Source: Nitrosomonadaceae bacterium
Lineage (GTDB): Bacteria; Pseudomonadota; Gammaproteobacteria; Burkholderiales; Nitrosomonadaceae
Assembly (NCBI GenBank): GCA_947471695.1
Contig: CANIWY010000049.1
Location: 1 to 7,399 of the forward strand
Length of the DNA: 7,399 nucleotides
Direction of reading: 5' to 3'
In this document: positions 1 through 6,501 of the stretch, one piece after another
Layout of the letters: each line of letters opens with the position of its first letter
How positions within the stretch are numbered: position 1 is the first letter of the stretch
Notes under the pieces: model-generated
What the model saw: only the letters and a program-made list of their open reading frames with translations
Told to the model about the DNA's origin: nothing
Database searches by the model: none
Made by a program: the position numbers and the translations under genes

Positions 1-33
1 GGCCGAGGATTCAAGTTTTATTTTCTCGCGCAT
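1..33 (-). CDS. rpmG: 50S ribosomal protein L33, N-terminal fragment cut by the window edge
   Basis: Only the first 11 codons lie in the window; the rest runs off the left edge. The reverse strand reads MREKIKLESSA, which matches the start of proteobacterial L33 (E. coli L33 contains REKIKLVSSAGTGHFY). The one visible difference is Glu in place of the usual Val at residue 8. The start is the ATG at 33-31. A Shine-Dalgarno AAGGA lies at 44-40, six bases upstream, and an in-frame stop lies five codons before the ATG, so no longer start exists. It sits 29 bp downstream of rpmB on the same strand with no visible terminator between, so the two are almost certainly co-transcribed, as in most proteobacteria. 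L33 is a small protein of the large ribosomal subunit near the E site. The fragment is too short to tell whether this copy has the zinc-binding cysteines. Confidence 0.85.
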   Translation of the reverse strand, partial: MREKIKLESSA

Positions 34-62
34 GAAGATTCCTTGAGTTATTTATTCGTTTG

Positions 63-299
63 TTAGATGCTGTCACCATTAGCTCGCATCCCAGCGAGTA
101 CGGAATCAATACCATTCTTATCAATAGTCCGAAGGGCTGCATTGGATAAGCGTAATCTGATCCAGCGGTTCTCGCTCTCAACCCAGAATTTACGACGCTG
201 CAGATTGGGCAGAAAACGTCTCTTGGTCTTATTGTTAGCGTGGGAAACATTGTTTCCGGACATAGGCTTCTTGCCGGTAACCTCACATACTCGTGCCAT
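63..299 (-). CDS. rpmB: 50S ribosomal protein L28
   Basis: This 78-residue protein matches L28 over its whole length and has the same length as the E. coli protein. Recognisable blocks are MARVCEVTGKKP (1-12), GNNVSHANN (15-23), TKRRFLPNLQ and FWVESE; the C-terminal part contains IDKNGIDSVLA. L28 is a basic component of the large ribosomal subunit. The ATG at 299-297 is chosen because GGAG lies at 312-309, nine bases upstream, and because it gives the family N-terminus. An in-frame TTG 24 bases upstream would add eight residues not seen in the family and would lie at the predicted transcription start. There is one cysteine (Cys5) and no CxxC pair, so this is the zinc-independent type. It is the first gene of a transcription unit with rpmG. 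In E. coli radC lies between rpmB and coaBC; here rpmB faces coaBC directly. Confidence 0.97.
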   Translation of the reverse strand: MARVCEVTGKKPMSGNNVSHANNKTKRRFLPNLQRRKFWVESENRWIRLRLSNAALRTIDKNGIDSVLAGMRANGDSI

Positions 300-331
300 G
301 ATGATGCACTCCAGAATTCGCAAAAGGGCGC

Positions 332-373
332 ATTATATCCCGATTCCGGTGGTTTCCTCAAATCAAATCAAAT
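332..373 (-). promoter_or_regulatory. Sigma-70 promoter of rpmB-rpmG with an A/T-rich upstream tract
   Basis: On the minus strand a perfect -10 TATAAT lies at 337-332. An 18-base spacer separates it from a -35-like TTGAGG at 361-356 (four of six matches). The expected start of transcription is near 325, giving a leader of about 25 bases that includes the rpmB Shine-Dalgarno. Just upstream of the -35, three AAAT units at five-base spacing (360-373 on the plus strand, the first overlapping the -35) give an A/T-rich tract. It resembles the UP elements that bind the alpha subunit of RNA polymerase at strong ribosomal promoters. The hexamers are seen directly; the UP role is inferred. Confidence 0.7.
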
Positions 374-411
374 ACACGACGAATAACCAATAGCGTACGA
401 TCCTAGGAAAG

Positions 412-456
412 TGGGCAATGATCTCTCTGCAGTCGATATTGTTTTTAGTTTAGAAT
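412..456 (+). promoter_or_regulatory. Possible coaBC promoter region (weak)
   Basis: coaBC must have a promoter in the 189 bp it shares with rpmB, but none stands out. One option is TGGGCA (412-417) and GATATT (435-440), each matching four of six consensus bases with a 17-base spacer. The other is TAGAAT (451-456), which matches five of six at the -10 but has no credible -35 at 16-18 bases. Either would start transcription 25-45 bases before the ATG at 489. The contrast with the clear rpmB promoter on the other strand suggests lower or regulated expression. This is a guess from short matches. Confidence 0.22.
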
Positions 457-488
457 CTTGCTCCCACGCCGGACGGTAAGAACTGATT

Positions 489-1694
489 ATGAACGACGCA
501 TCCCACACAACAAACAATCGTCTGCTCCTAGGATTAACAGGAGGAGTGGCCGCATACAAGGCGGCAGAACTTGCACGGATGTTGATTCAGGGTGGTGTTG
601 ATGTGCAAGTAGTGATGACCCAATCGGCCTGCCGATTTATCGGTACGGCTACGATGCAATCACTGACCGGAAGGCCGGTCTTCACCGACCTGTGGGATGA
701 TCGTGTGGCCAACAATATGGCCCATATAGATCTCTCTCGTAATGCAGATGCAATCCTAATCGCCCCCGCCAGCGCTGACTTCATCTCCAAGCTCGCCCAT
801 GGTCTAGCAGATGACCTGCTCTCGACACTGTGTCTTGCGCGCAAGTGCCCACTCCTGATCGCACCCGCCATGAATAGCCAGATGTGGGACCACCCCGCAA
901 CTCAACGAAACCTGGCCATGCTCCGTCTTGACGGGGTGACGGTGCTCGATCCAGATACTGGTCAGCAAGCCTGCGGTGAGATGGGTATGGGTCGCATGCT
1001 TGAACCTAATGTGTTGGCGGAGGCAGTGAAAGCGGCTTTTCAAACTGGTCTACTACAAGGGAAACGTGTTCTGGTGACTGCTGGGCCGACCTTCGAGCCG
1101 ATCGATGCAGTTCGCGGAATCACCAACTCAAGTTCGGGAAAAATGGGTTATGCAGTCGCTCGTGCTGCACTGCAAGCCGGCGCGAATGTCACGCTGATAT
1201 CGGGCCCGGTGAGCTTACAAGCCCCGTCTGCGGCTCGCCTCATCAAGGTGGTGAGTGCTCTGGAGATGCTAGAAGCGGTGAAGAATGAAGTCCCACAGGC
1301 TGATATTTTTATAAGTGTCGCCGCCGTGGCAGACTACCGTTCGACCCATGTTAGTAAGCAAAAAATTAAGAAGACGGGTGTCGGTCTCACCCTTGAGCTC
1401 ACACCCAATCCAGACATTCTAGAGTACGTGACAGACCTTCCCAGGCCGCCATTCTGTGTTGGTTTTGCGGCAGAGACGGAGAATCTTGAGGAGAATGCAT
1501 CCGCCAAACGGATCAAGAAAAAACTACCCCTACTGGCTGCCAATCTGGCACAAGATGCAATCGGATCTGATGAGAGTGCATTGATTCTATTCGACGACGA
1601 GGGTCAATACCCCTTGGCAAGAGCACCGAAGATAGAGCAGGCCCAACGCCTGATTCAACATATCTCATCGTTGTACGGAAAACAACGCTCCTGA
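489..1694 (+). CDS. coaBC: Bifunctional phosphopantothenoylcysteine decarboxylase / phosphopantothenate-cysteine ligase
   Basis: CoaBC carries out two consecutive cytosolic steps of coenzyme A synthesis. Its CoaB half joins 4'-phosphopantothenate to cysteine using CTP. Its CoaC half, a flavoprotein, decarboxylates the product to 4'-phosphopantetheine. The protein has 401 residues, normal for the fused enzyme. The CoaC half (about 11-185) begins LLLGLTGGVAAYKA and shows the active-site His in MAHIDL (His79), the PASADFISK segment (93-101), the PAMNSQMW motif (126-133, Asn128) and the flap CGEMGMGRM (162-170, Cys162). The CoaB half (about 190-398) starts KRVLVTAGPTFEPIDAVRGI. It contains TNSSSGKMGYA (Asn213), VAAVADYR (277-284), the lysine-rich KQKIKK (290-295), NPDIL and VGFAAETE. 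All expected catalytic residues are present. The ATG at 489 has only a weak purine-rich upstream sequence (GGTAAG), but no better start fits the family N-terminus. It is divergent from rpmB. dut, which follows coaBC in E. coli, is absent; a DUF192 gene comes 57 bp later. Confidence 0.97.
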   Translation: MNDASHTTNNRLLLGLTGGVAAYKAAELARMLIQGGVDVQVVMTQSACRFIGTATMQSLTGRPVFTDLWDDRVANNMAHIDLSRNADAILIAPASADFISKLAHGLADDLLSTLCLARKCPLLIAPAMNSQMWDHPATQRNLAMLRLDGVTVLDPDTGQQACGEMGMGRMLEPNVLAEAVKAAFQTGLLQGKRVLVTAGPTFEPIDAVRGITNSSSGKMGYAVARAALQAGANVTLISGPVSLQAPSAARLIKVVSALEMLEAVKNEVPQADIFISVAAVADYRSTHVSKQKIKKTGVGLTLELTPNPDILEYVTDLPRPPFCVGFAAETENLEENASAKRIKKKLPLLAANLAQDAIGSDESALILFDDEGQYPLARAPKIEQAQRLIQHISSLYGKQRS

Positions 1695-1751
1695 TAACCC
1701 CTATATACCACGAAACCCTACAATCTTCACCACCCCACAACTGAGATCAGA

Positions 1752-2186
1752 ATGATTCATCGTCTTGTAATTCTACTCACTCTTCTTGTATCGGCACCGG
1801 TCGGTGCTGAGATGCCGACAATCCAGATCAAGATTGCCAATCACGCCCTATCCACCGAGGTCGCCAATACCCAGCAGTCTCGTATGCAGGGCCTAATGCA
1901 CCGTCAATCGATGGATCAGGATCGGGGGATGCTATTCGTCTTTCCGGAGAACGGTTATCACAGCATGTGGATGGTCAATACGAATATCCCGCTGAGCGTC
2001 GCCTTTATTGATGAGAAGGGTATGATCCTCAATATCGCAGACATGGTTCCCCATACTCGGATGGCACATGGCTCGGCAGGATTAGCTAAGTATGCGATCG
2101 AGACGAATCTTGGGTGGTTCTGGGGGAGAGGAATAAAGGCAGGAAAGTATGTCACTGGGCTGGGGAGAGTCCCAGCAGCAGAATAG
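1752..2186 (+). CDS. Secreted DUF192 family protein
   Basis: This 144-residue protein has a Sec signal peptide: Met-Ile-His-Arg, then a hydrophobic stretch at about 5-16, then a likely cleavage after VGA (19) before Glu20. The mature part is a single DUF192 domain. Its hallmarks are VANTQQSRMQGLMHR (37-51), GMLFVF (59-64), the core MWMVNTNIPLSVAFID (72-87), a Ser108 near the usual position, and AIETNLGWFWGRGIKAGKYV near the end. The domain is common in bacteria and archaea as a small exported protein, and its biochemical role is not established. The product is expected to be periplasmic. It lies 57 bp after coaBC on the same strand, so it may be read from the coaBC promoter. TACAAT at 1719-1724 resembles a -10 but has no -35 partner. 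The Shine-Dalgarno is weak (GAGA, 1743-1746). It is convergent with ffh, the stops being 17 bp apart, and no T-rich terminator is visible between them. Confidence 0.9.
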   Translation: MIHRLVILLTLLVSAPVGAEMPTIQIKIANHALSTEVANTQQSRMQGLMHRQSMDQDRGMLFVFPENGYHSMWMVNTNIPLSVAFIDEKGMILNIADMVPHTRMAHGSAGLAKYAIETNLGWFWGRGIKAGKYVTGLGRVPAAE

Positions 2187-2203
2187 CTTTAGAGAGTCTC
2201 GCA

Positions 2204-3553
2204 TTACCGCCTTCCCGGGATCATTCCCTTCAGGCCTCGCATCATCTTTGCCATCCCTCCCTTGCTAATCATCTTCATCATCTTCTGAGTCTGCTCAAAC
2301 TGAGCCAGAAGACGGTTCACCTCCTGAACGCTGACACCTGCCCCGACAGCGATACGACGTTTGCGTGAGGCCTTCAGAATTTCAGGCTTAGCGCGCTCCT
2401 GACCGGTCATGGAATTGATAATGCCCTCAGTACGGTTGACCACCTTGTCATCCATCTTTACGTTCTGAGCTGCATGACTCAGCTGGGAGGGGAGTTTGTC
2501 CATCATTGCACTCATGCCGCCCATATTACGCATCTGCTGAAGCTGCATCTTGAAGTCATTCAGATCGAATCCCTTCCCCGACTTCATCTTCTTTGCTAGC
2601 TTCTCAGCCTCATCCAGATCAACCCCCCTCTGGGCCTCCTCGATCAGGCCGAGAACATCACCCATACCGAGGATACGAGCAGCCATCCGGTCTGGGTGGA
2701 AGGGCTCGAGGCCGGTCAGCTTCTCAGCTACACCGACAAACTTAATCGGCTTGCCAGTGATATAACGTGCAGACAGGGCCGCACCACCACGGGAGTCTCC
2801 ATCAAGCTTGGTAAGGACAATACCGGTCAAGGGGAGTACCTCTGAGAAGGCCTTGGCTGTATTAACCGCATCCTGTCCCTGCATGGCATCGACTACAAAT
2901 AGCGTTTCGATCGGTTTCAGGAGAGCATTCAGATCACTGATCTCCTGCATCATGGCTTCATCTATCGCTAAACGTCCAGCGGTATCCATGATCATCACAT
3001 CGTGGTGATGCCTACGGGCAAAATCGAGAGCGGCGTTGGCAATCTCCTTGGGCTGCTGACCAGGATGAACCGGGAAGAAATCGGCACCGGTCTGCCCCGC
3101 CAAAATTTCCAGCTGATGAATTGCAGCCGGGCGGTAAATATCGCAGGAGGCCAGCAGTACCTTCTTCTTTTTGTGATCGATCAACCACTTGGCCAGCTTA
3201 CCGCTGCTAGTCGTCTTACCCGCCCCCTGCAGCCCCACCATCAGTATGATTGCGGGGGGGACAGTGGCCAGGTTGATATCGACCGTCTCACCTCCCATGA
3301 TGGCGATCAGTTCCTGATGGACCACACCCACCAACGCCTGACCAGGCGAGAGGCTGCTCATCACATTCTGCCCGATGGCCTTCTCCTTAACGCGGGCGAT
3401 AAATTCTTTAATTACGGGCAGCGCGACATCGGCCTCCAGAAGGGCCATACGTACCTCACGCAGTGCCTCCTGAATATTGTCCTCGGTCAGCCTCGCTTCG
3501 CCACGGAGGGTTTTGATGACACCAGAAAATTTACTGGTCAGATTGTCGAACAT
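2204..3553 (-). CDS. ffh: Signal recognition particle GTPase Ffh (SRP54)
   Basis: Ffh with 4.5S RNA forms the signal recognition particle. It binds signal sequences or first membrane helices of nascent proteins and delivers ribosomes to FtsY at the inner membrane. The 449-residue protein has the full domain order. The N domain is about 1-95 (MFDNLT, then LREVRMALLEADVALPV at 31-47). The G domain is about 96-295, with P-loop GLQGAGKTT (107-115), DTAGRL (190-195), TKLDGDSRGG (248-257) and GLEPFHPDR (281-289). The methionine-rich M domain is about 325-449, with the 4.5S RNA-binding segment SRKRRIAVGAGVSV (396-409) and a KGGMAKMMRGLKGM tail. The ATG at 3553-3551 has GAGAGG at 3567-3562, eight bases upstream, and gives the conserved MFDNL start. 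It is divergent from ypjD across 71 bp, as in many gammaproteobacteria. The rpsP-rimM-trmD-rplS genes that often follow ffh are replaced here by a convergent DUF192 gene. Confidence 0.98.
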   Translation of the reverse strand: MFDNLTSKFSGVIKTLRGEARLTEDNIQEALREVRMALLEADVALPVIKEFIARVKEKAIGQNVMSSLSPGQALVGVVHQELIAIMGGETVDINLATVPPAIILMVGLQGAGKTTSSGKLAKWLIDHKKKKVLLASCDIYRPAAIHQLEILAGQTGADFFPVHPGQQPKEIANAALDFARRHHHDVMIMDTAGRLAIDEAMMQEISDLNALLKPIETLFVVDAMQGQDAVNTAKAFSEVLPLTGIVLTKLDGDSRGGAALSARYITGKPIKFVGVAEKLTGLEPFHPDRMAARILGMGDVLGLIEEAQRGVDLDEAEKLAKKMKSGKGFDLNDFKMQLQQMRNMGGMSAMMDKLPSQLSHAAQNVKMDDKVVNRTEGIINSMTGQERAKPEILKASRKRRIAVGAGVSVQEVNRLLAQFEQTQKMMKMISKGGMAKMMRGLKGMIPGRR

Positions 3554-3624
3554 GCCAAATGCCTCTCAAGAAAAATTGGTGTAAACTAGGTACACGTTCC
3601 CGCTTTAATCTGCAATATCAATTC
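3554..3624. promoter_or_regulatory. Divergent ffh / ypjD intergenic region
   Basis: Both flanking genes start at this 71 bp gap, so it must hold at least the ffh promoter, and probably both. I could not find a convincing sigma-70 pair on either strand. The best on the ffh side is TTGCAG, 17 bases, then TACCTA, which is poor. The visible elements are the ffh Shine-Dalgarno (3562-3567) and a five-base inverted repeat GTGTA / TACAC (3579-3583 and 3591-3595) around a seven-base centre. The repeat is short enough to be chance. Confidence 0.35.
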
Positions 3625-4452
3625 ATGTCCGGTATTCTAGCTTATCTCGCCGCCTTCCTGCTTTATGGACTGATCGGTTGGCACTTATGGCGCACCAAAT
3701 GGAATGCGTCTAGACAGTCCCACAATACCCCCATATTAGCTGCCGAGTGGGAGAGATATGCCATCCTCTTGCCCCTGATACTTCATGGATTTACACTCTA
3801 CCAATCAATATTCTCAGATGGAGGACTGAGCTTTGGACTAGGCAATGCGGTCTCCTCCATTGTCTGGCTCACTGCACTGATCTACTGGCTGTCCAGCTTC
3901 TTCTACCGTATCGAGGGCTTGCAGACCCTGGTCGCGCCTGTGGCCGCTGTGGCGGTCCTGCTGCCTCTGGCATTTCCTTCCCTACGACCACTCGCCAATA
4001 CCGAGCTACCAGCATTCAAGGCGCATATTCTGATCGCGATGCTGGCATACAGCCTACTCACCATTGCAGCTCTGCATGCTCTGATGATGGCTGTGGTGGA
4101 GAGACGGCTTCACCAGCCGACCAAGCCCTCGGTGTTGACCAACCTGCCTCCTCTACTAGACATGGAGAGGCTTCTCTTTCGAGTGATCTGGGTTGGGTTC
4201 ATACTACTCACTCTGACACTGATCAGTGGTGTCATGTTCTCGGAGGAGGTATTCGGACAGCCCCTCAAATTCACCCACAAGACCCTATTCGGATTAGTTT
4301 CTTGGGGCATCTTCGCAGCCCTTCTCGCGGGCAGACAGCTCTATGGCTGGCGAGGACGGATCGCCATCCGATGGACGCTGACCGGATTCGTCATCCTATT
4401 GCTAGCCTATATCGGCAGCAAGTTTGTAATCGAGGTCATTCTTCAGCGTTAA
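3625..4452 (+). CDS. ypjD: Cytochrome c assembly (CcsA/HemX-like) inner-membrane protein YpjD
   Basis: This 275-residue integral membrane protein has about eight predicted helices, near residues 3-22, 45-64, 72-93, 99-117, 131-156, 185-205, 218-236 and 248-268. It aligns by eye with E. coli YpjD through LPPLLDMERLLFRVIWVGFILLTLTLISG (174-202) and YGWRGR (240-245) to the LAYIGSKFV end (260-268). Histidines in or beside helices, His54, His134 and His218, sit where the cytochrome c assembly family (CcsA, HemX) places haem-related ligands. A role in haem handling is a family inference; YpjD itself is not well characterised. The start at 3625 gives a membrane segment at once, like the E. coli protein. 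An upstream in-frame ATG at 3559 would add 22 hydrophilic residues and overlap the ffh ribosome site, so I rejected it. No Shine-Dalgarno is visible before 3625, which keeps the start uncertain. It is divergent from ffh and followed by corB, the same order as in E. coli. Confidence 0.88.
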   Translation: MSGILAYLAAFLLYGLIGWHLWRTKWNASRQSHNTPILAAEWERYAILLPLILHGFTLYQSIFSDGGLSFGLGNAVSSIVWLTALIYWLSSFFYRIEGLQTLVAPVAAVAVLLPLAFPSLRPLANTELPAFKAHILIAMLAYSLLTIAALHALMMAVVERRLHQPTKPSVLTNLPPLLDMERLLFRVIWVGFILLTLTLISGVMFSEEVFGQPLKFTHKTLFGLVSWGIFAALLAGRQLYGWRGRIAIRWTLTGFVILLLAYIGSKFVIEVILQR

Positions 4453-4475
4453 CGAGGCCGGTTAAATAGTAACTG

Positions 4476-4515
4476 CAATGGGGTGAGTCAAAATTTAGAA
4501 ATACCTCACCCGTTG
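4476..4515. repeat. Inverted repeat just upstream of the corB promoter
   Basis: GGGTGAG (4481-4487) and CTCACCC (4505-4511) are perfect inverted copies separated by 17 bases of AT-rich sequence. With one bulged G at 4480, the arms extend outward as CAAT (4476-4479) against GTTG (4512-4515), giving 11 pairs including one T-G wobble. The repeat ends five bases before the -35 at 4521. No run of T follows it on either strand, so it does not look like an intrinsic terminator for ypjD. Its position fits a two-half-site binding site for a regulator of corB, or an RNA structure at the end of the ypjD message. Neither is shown by the sequence alone. Confidence 0.5.
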
Positions 4516-4520
4516 CGCCC

Positions 4521-4549
4521 TTGACAAAATTCTCCCCCGATTCGATACT
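4521..4549 (+). promoter_or_regulatory. Sigma-70 promoter of corB
   Basis: A perfect -35 TTGACA (4521-4526), an ideal 17-base spacer and a -10 GATACT (4544-4549, four of six) make a strong promoter candidate. Transcription would begin near 4556, leaving a leader of about 24 bases before the TTG start of corB. Its presence suggests corB, and probably coaE 44 bp further on, can be expressed independently of ypjD. Confidence 0.7.
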
Positions 4550-4579
4550 GAAAATTCCTCATAAGCATAAAGGCGCTTC

Positions 4580-5851
4580 TTGGAAGATATGCCGTTGTAT
4601 GCGCTGCTGATCGCGCTGGTTGTATTATTGATTCTGTCCGCATTCTTCTCACTCTCTGAGACCAGCATGATGGCCATCAACCGTTACCGGTTGAAACATC
4701 TCGTCAAGCAAGGTCATCATGGAGCACGCCTGACCACTCAGTTATTAGCCAATACCGATAGGCTGTTGGGTGTGATACTGCTCGGCAATAACTTACTAAA
4801 TGCAGCAGCAGCGACCTTGGTCGCGGTAATTGTCTCGAGCCTGTTCGATCATAGCGACCTGGCGCTGCTGCTCGGAACGGTGTGCGTCACATTCGCCATC
4901 TTGGTGTTCAGTGAGATCACACCCAAGGTCATCGCGGCGGCCTACCCAGAGCGGATCGCACTCGCTTCGAGTTATGTTCTATCACCTCTTCTGAAACTGT
5001 TCTACCCGATTGTGTGGTTCGTCAATCTCTTTGTACAGGGACTCTTGACCATCCTCCGTCTTAAGCCTGGGGCGGATAGCAATACCCACAAGATCAGCAT
5101 GGAAGAGCTGAAGACTCTGGTCTTAGAAGCGGGTCACTTCATTCGAAAGAAACACCAGAGCATGCTTCTCAATCTATTCGACCTAGAAACGATTACCGTT
5201 GACGATGTCATGGTCCCCCTCAGTCAGATCAAGGCGATCGATCTAGATGCAGATGATGCCTCGATTCAGAATCAGTTACTCACCTGCCACCATACCCGAC
5301 TGCCTGCCTATCGAGGAACACTAGACAATGTGACCGGGGTCATTCATACAAGGAGAGTTCTGAACCAGATGAAGGGTGGAGGGATCACTTCAGCTGATCT
5401 CGAGAAGATTATTCGCAAACCTTACTTCATCCCATCAGGGACCCCTCTCTTCTCTCAGTTACAACTATTTCAAGAGAACCGAGAGAGGGTCGGTCTAGTG
5501 GTCAATGAGTATGGGGAGTGGATGGGTCTTGTGACTCTGGATGATATTATCGAGGAGATTATCGGTGAGTTCGCCACCCACTCACCCTCTCAGGTCGGCT
5601 CGTTTCTGTCGCAGGAAGATGGAAGCGTTATTGTCGAAGGTACTAGCCTTTTGAGAGATCTGAACCGAAAGCTTGAGATGAGACTCCCTCTGGACGGCCC
5701 AAAGACTCTGAATGGATTAATTCTGGAGTACTTTCAGGATATCCCAGAGTCCGGCACCAGCCTCAAGATCGCCGGTCACCCGATGGAGATCATCCAGACT
5801 CAGGGACGGGTGGTTAAGGTGGTTCGAATTCTTGCTGCACCCACTGAATAA
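4580..5851 (+). CDS. corB: CNNM/CorB family membrane protein with CBS pair and CorC domain (YfjD-like)
   Basis: The 423-residue protein has the standard three-part layout. A DUF21/CNNM membrane domain (about 5-160) carries FFSLSETSMMAINRYRL (22-38), LLGNNLLN (67-74) and SEITPK (111-116). A pair of CBS domains (about 205-330) includes VDDVMVPLSQI and VGLVVNEYGEWMGLVTLDDIIEEIIGE (304-330). A CorC/HlyC C-terminal domain (about 345-418) starts at DGSVIVEGT. Members sit in the inner membrane. They are linked to Mg2+ transport or efflux (CorB/CorC, CNNM), the CBS pair probably sensing Mg-ATP; the exact ion here is inferred. The TTG start at 4580 has AAAGG at 4569-4573, six bases upstream, and gives a MEDMPL N-terminus like that of homologues (E. 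coli begins MEH). The ATG at 4589 would lose three residues and has GGAAG only two bases away, so it is the less likely start. It lies after ypjD as in E. coli, but with its own promoter. coaE follows after 44 bp. Confidence 0.92.
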   Translation: MEDMPLYALLIALVVLLILSAFFSLSETSMMAINRYRLKHLVKQGHHGARLTTQLLANTDRLLGVILLGNNLLNAAAATLVAVIVSSLFDHSDLALLLGTVCVTFAILVFSEITPKVIAAAYPERIALASSYVLSPLLKLFYPIVWFVNLFVQGLLTILRLKPGADSNTHKISMEELKTLVLEAGHFIRKKHQSMLLNLFDLETITVDDVMVPLSQIKAIDLDADDASIQNQLLTCHHTRLPAYRGTLDNVTGVIHTRRVLNQMKGGGITSADLEKIIRKPYFIPSGTPLFSQLQLFQENRERVGLVVNEYGEWMGLVTLDDIIEEIIGEFATHSPSQVGSFLSQEDGSVIVEGTSLLRDLNRKLEMRLPLDGPKTLNGLILEYFQDIPESGTSLKIAGHPMEIIQTQGRVVKVVRILAAPTE

Positions 5852-5895
5852 AAGGCATGGGCAGTGGACGATAACCATCTCAAGTCCTTTATCCG

Positions 5896-6501
5896 ATGCC
5901 ACTGATAATCGGTCTCACGGGAGGAATCGGTTGTGGCAAGACTAGCGCCTCAAAACGCTTCTCTGAGCTGGGTGTCTGCGTTATCGATACAGATCAGATC
6001 TCGCACCGACTGACCCAGCGAGGTGGTTCCGCCATTATCGAAATCAGGCGAGGGTTCGGTGAATCCTTCATCACGAAAGAAGGGTCCCTGGATCGGGAGA
6101 GGATGCGTACTCTGGTATTTAATGATGAATCCGCTCGTCGGAAGTTGGAGTCTATCCTGCACCCCTTGATCCAGACAGAAGCCTTTCAGATTGCCACCTC
6201 CGCCCCTCCCCCTTACATCGTTATGGTGGTACCACTCCTTCTTGAGACTCCTGGCTACCGTGACAGGATAGACCGCATCCTCACGGTCGACTGTGAGGAA
6301 AAGAGTCAGATTAAGCGAACAATGAAACGGAATGGATTTTCGGAGCAAGAGGTCCGCTCAATCATGTCTGCACAGGTTATGAGACAGGATCGAATACAAA
6401 AGTCGGATGACGTCATTATTAATGATGGTGACTTAGCACATCTAGAAGGTCTGGTAGACTCCTTACATCTGAAGTACCTCTCCCTATCGGATCAGAGGTA
6501 G
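5896..6501 (+). CDS. coaE: Dephospho-CoA kinase
   Basis: CoaE phosphorylates the 3'-hydroxyl of the dephospho-CoA ribose with ATP, the last step of coenzyme A synthesis in the cytosol. The protein has 201 residues, normal for the family. It shows the P-loop GGIGCGKT (9-16) and the substrate-site DTD (31-33). Further motifs are ILHPLI (87-92), VVPLLLE (111-117), the lid region with KRTMKR (140-145), and SAQVMRQDRIQKSDDVIINDGD (158-179), with Arg163, Arg166 and Asn176 conserved. Cys replaces the usual Ser in the GxGSGKS loop, a tolerated change. The ATG at 5896 is the only possible start after an in-frame stop at 5872-5874, yet no Shine-Dalgarno can be seen before it. It is 44 bp from the corB stop with no clear promoter between, so it is probably co-transcribed with corB. 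In many gammaproteobacteria coaE follows pilD and precedes zapD; the link to zapD is kept here but no pil gene is present. Confidence 0.96.
   Translation: MPLIIGLTGGIGCGKTSASKRFSELGVCVIDTDQISHRLTQRGGSAIIEIRRGFGESFITKEGSLDRERMRTLVFNDESARRKLESILHPLIQTEAFQIATSAPPPYIVMVVPLLLETPGYRDRIDRILTVDCEEKSQIKRTMKRNGFSEQEVRSIMSAQVMRQDRIQKSDDVIINDGDLAHLEGLVDSLHLKYLSLSDQR

Noticed and set aside
67..393. 108-codon open frame opposite rpmB
   Set aside because: It is antisense to L28 and crosses the rpmB promoter; no family match is visible.
1719..1724. TACAAT as a promoter for the DUF192 gene
   Set aside because: It is a five-of-six -10, but nothing resembling a -35 lies at 16-18 bases upstream.
2159..2176. 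GCTGGG/CCCAGC stem as a terminator for ffh or the DUF192 gene
   Set aside because: There is no T tract on either strand, and it lies within the DUF192 coding sequence.
3002..3589. 195-codon open frame antisense to ffh
   Set aside because: It overlaps the highly conserved G and N domains of Ffh, and the translated sequence shows no recognisable family. It is a shadow of a real gene.
3559..3624. Longer start for ypjD
   Set aside because: It would add 22 hydrophilic residues before the first helix and begin five bases from the ffh start codon, over its ribosome site. It also lacks its own Shine-Dalgarno.
3747..4469. 240-codon open frame on the same strand as ypjD in another frame
   Set aside because: It lies inside ypjD, whose frame has clear helices and a family match. 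The alternative product has no domain I recognise and an irregular composition.
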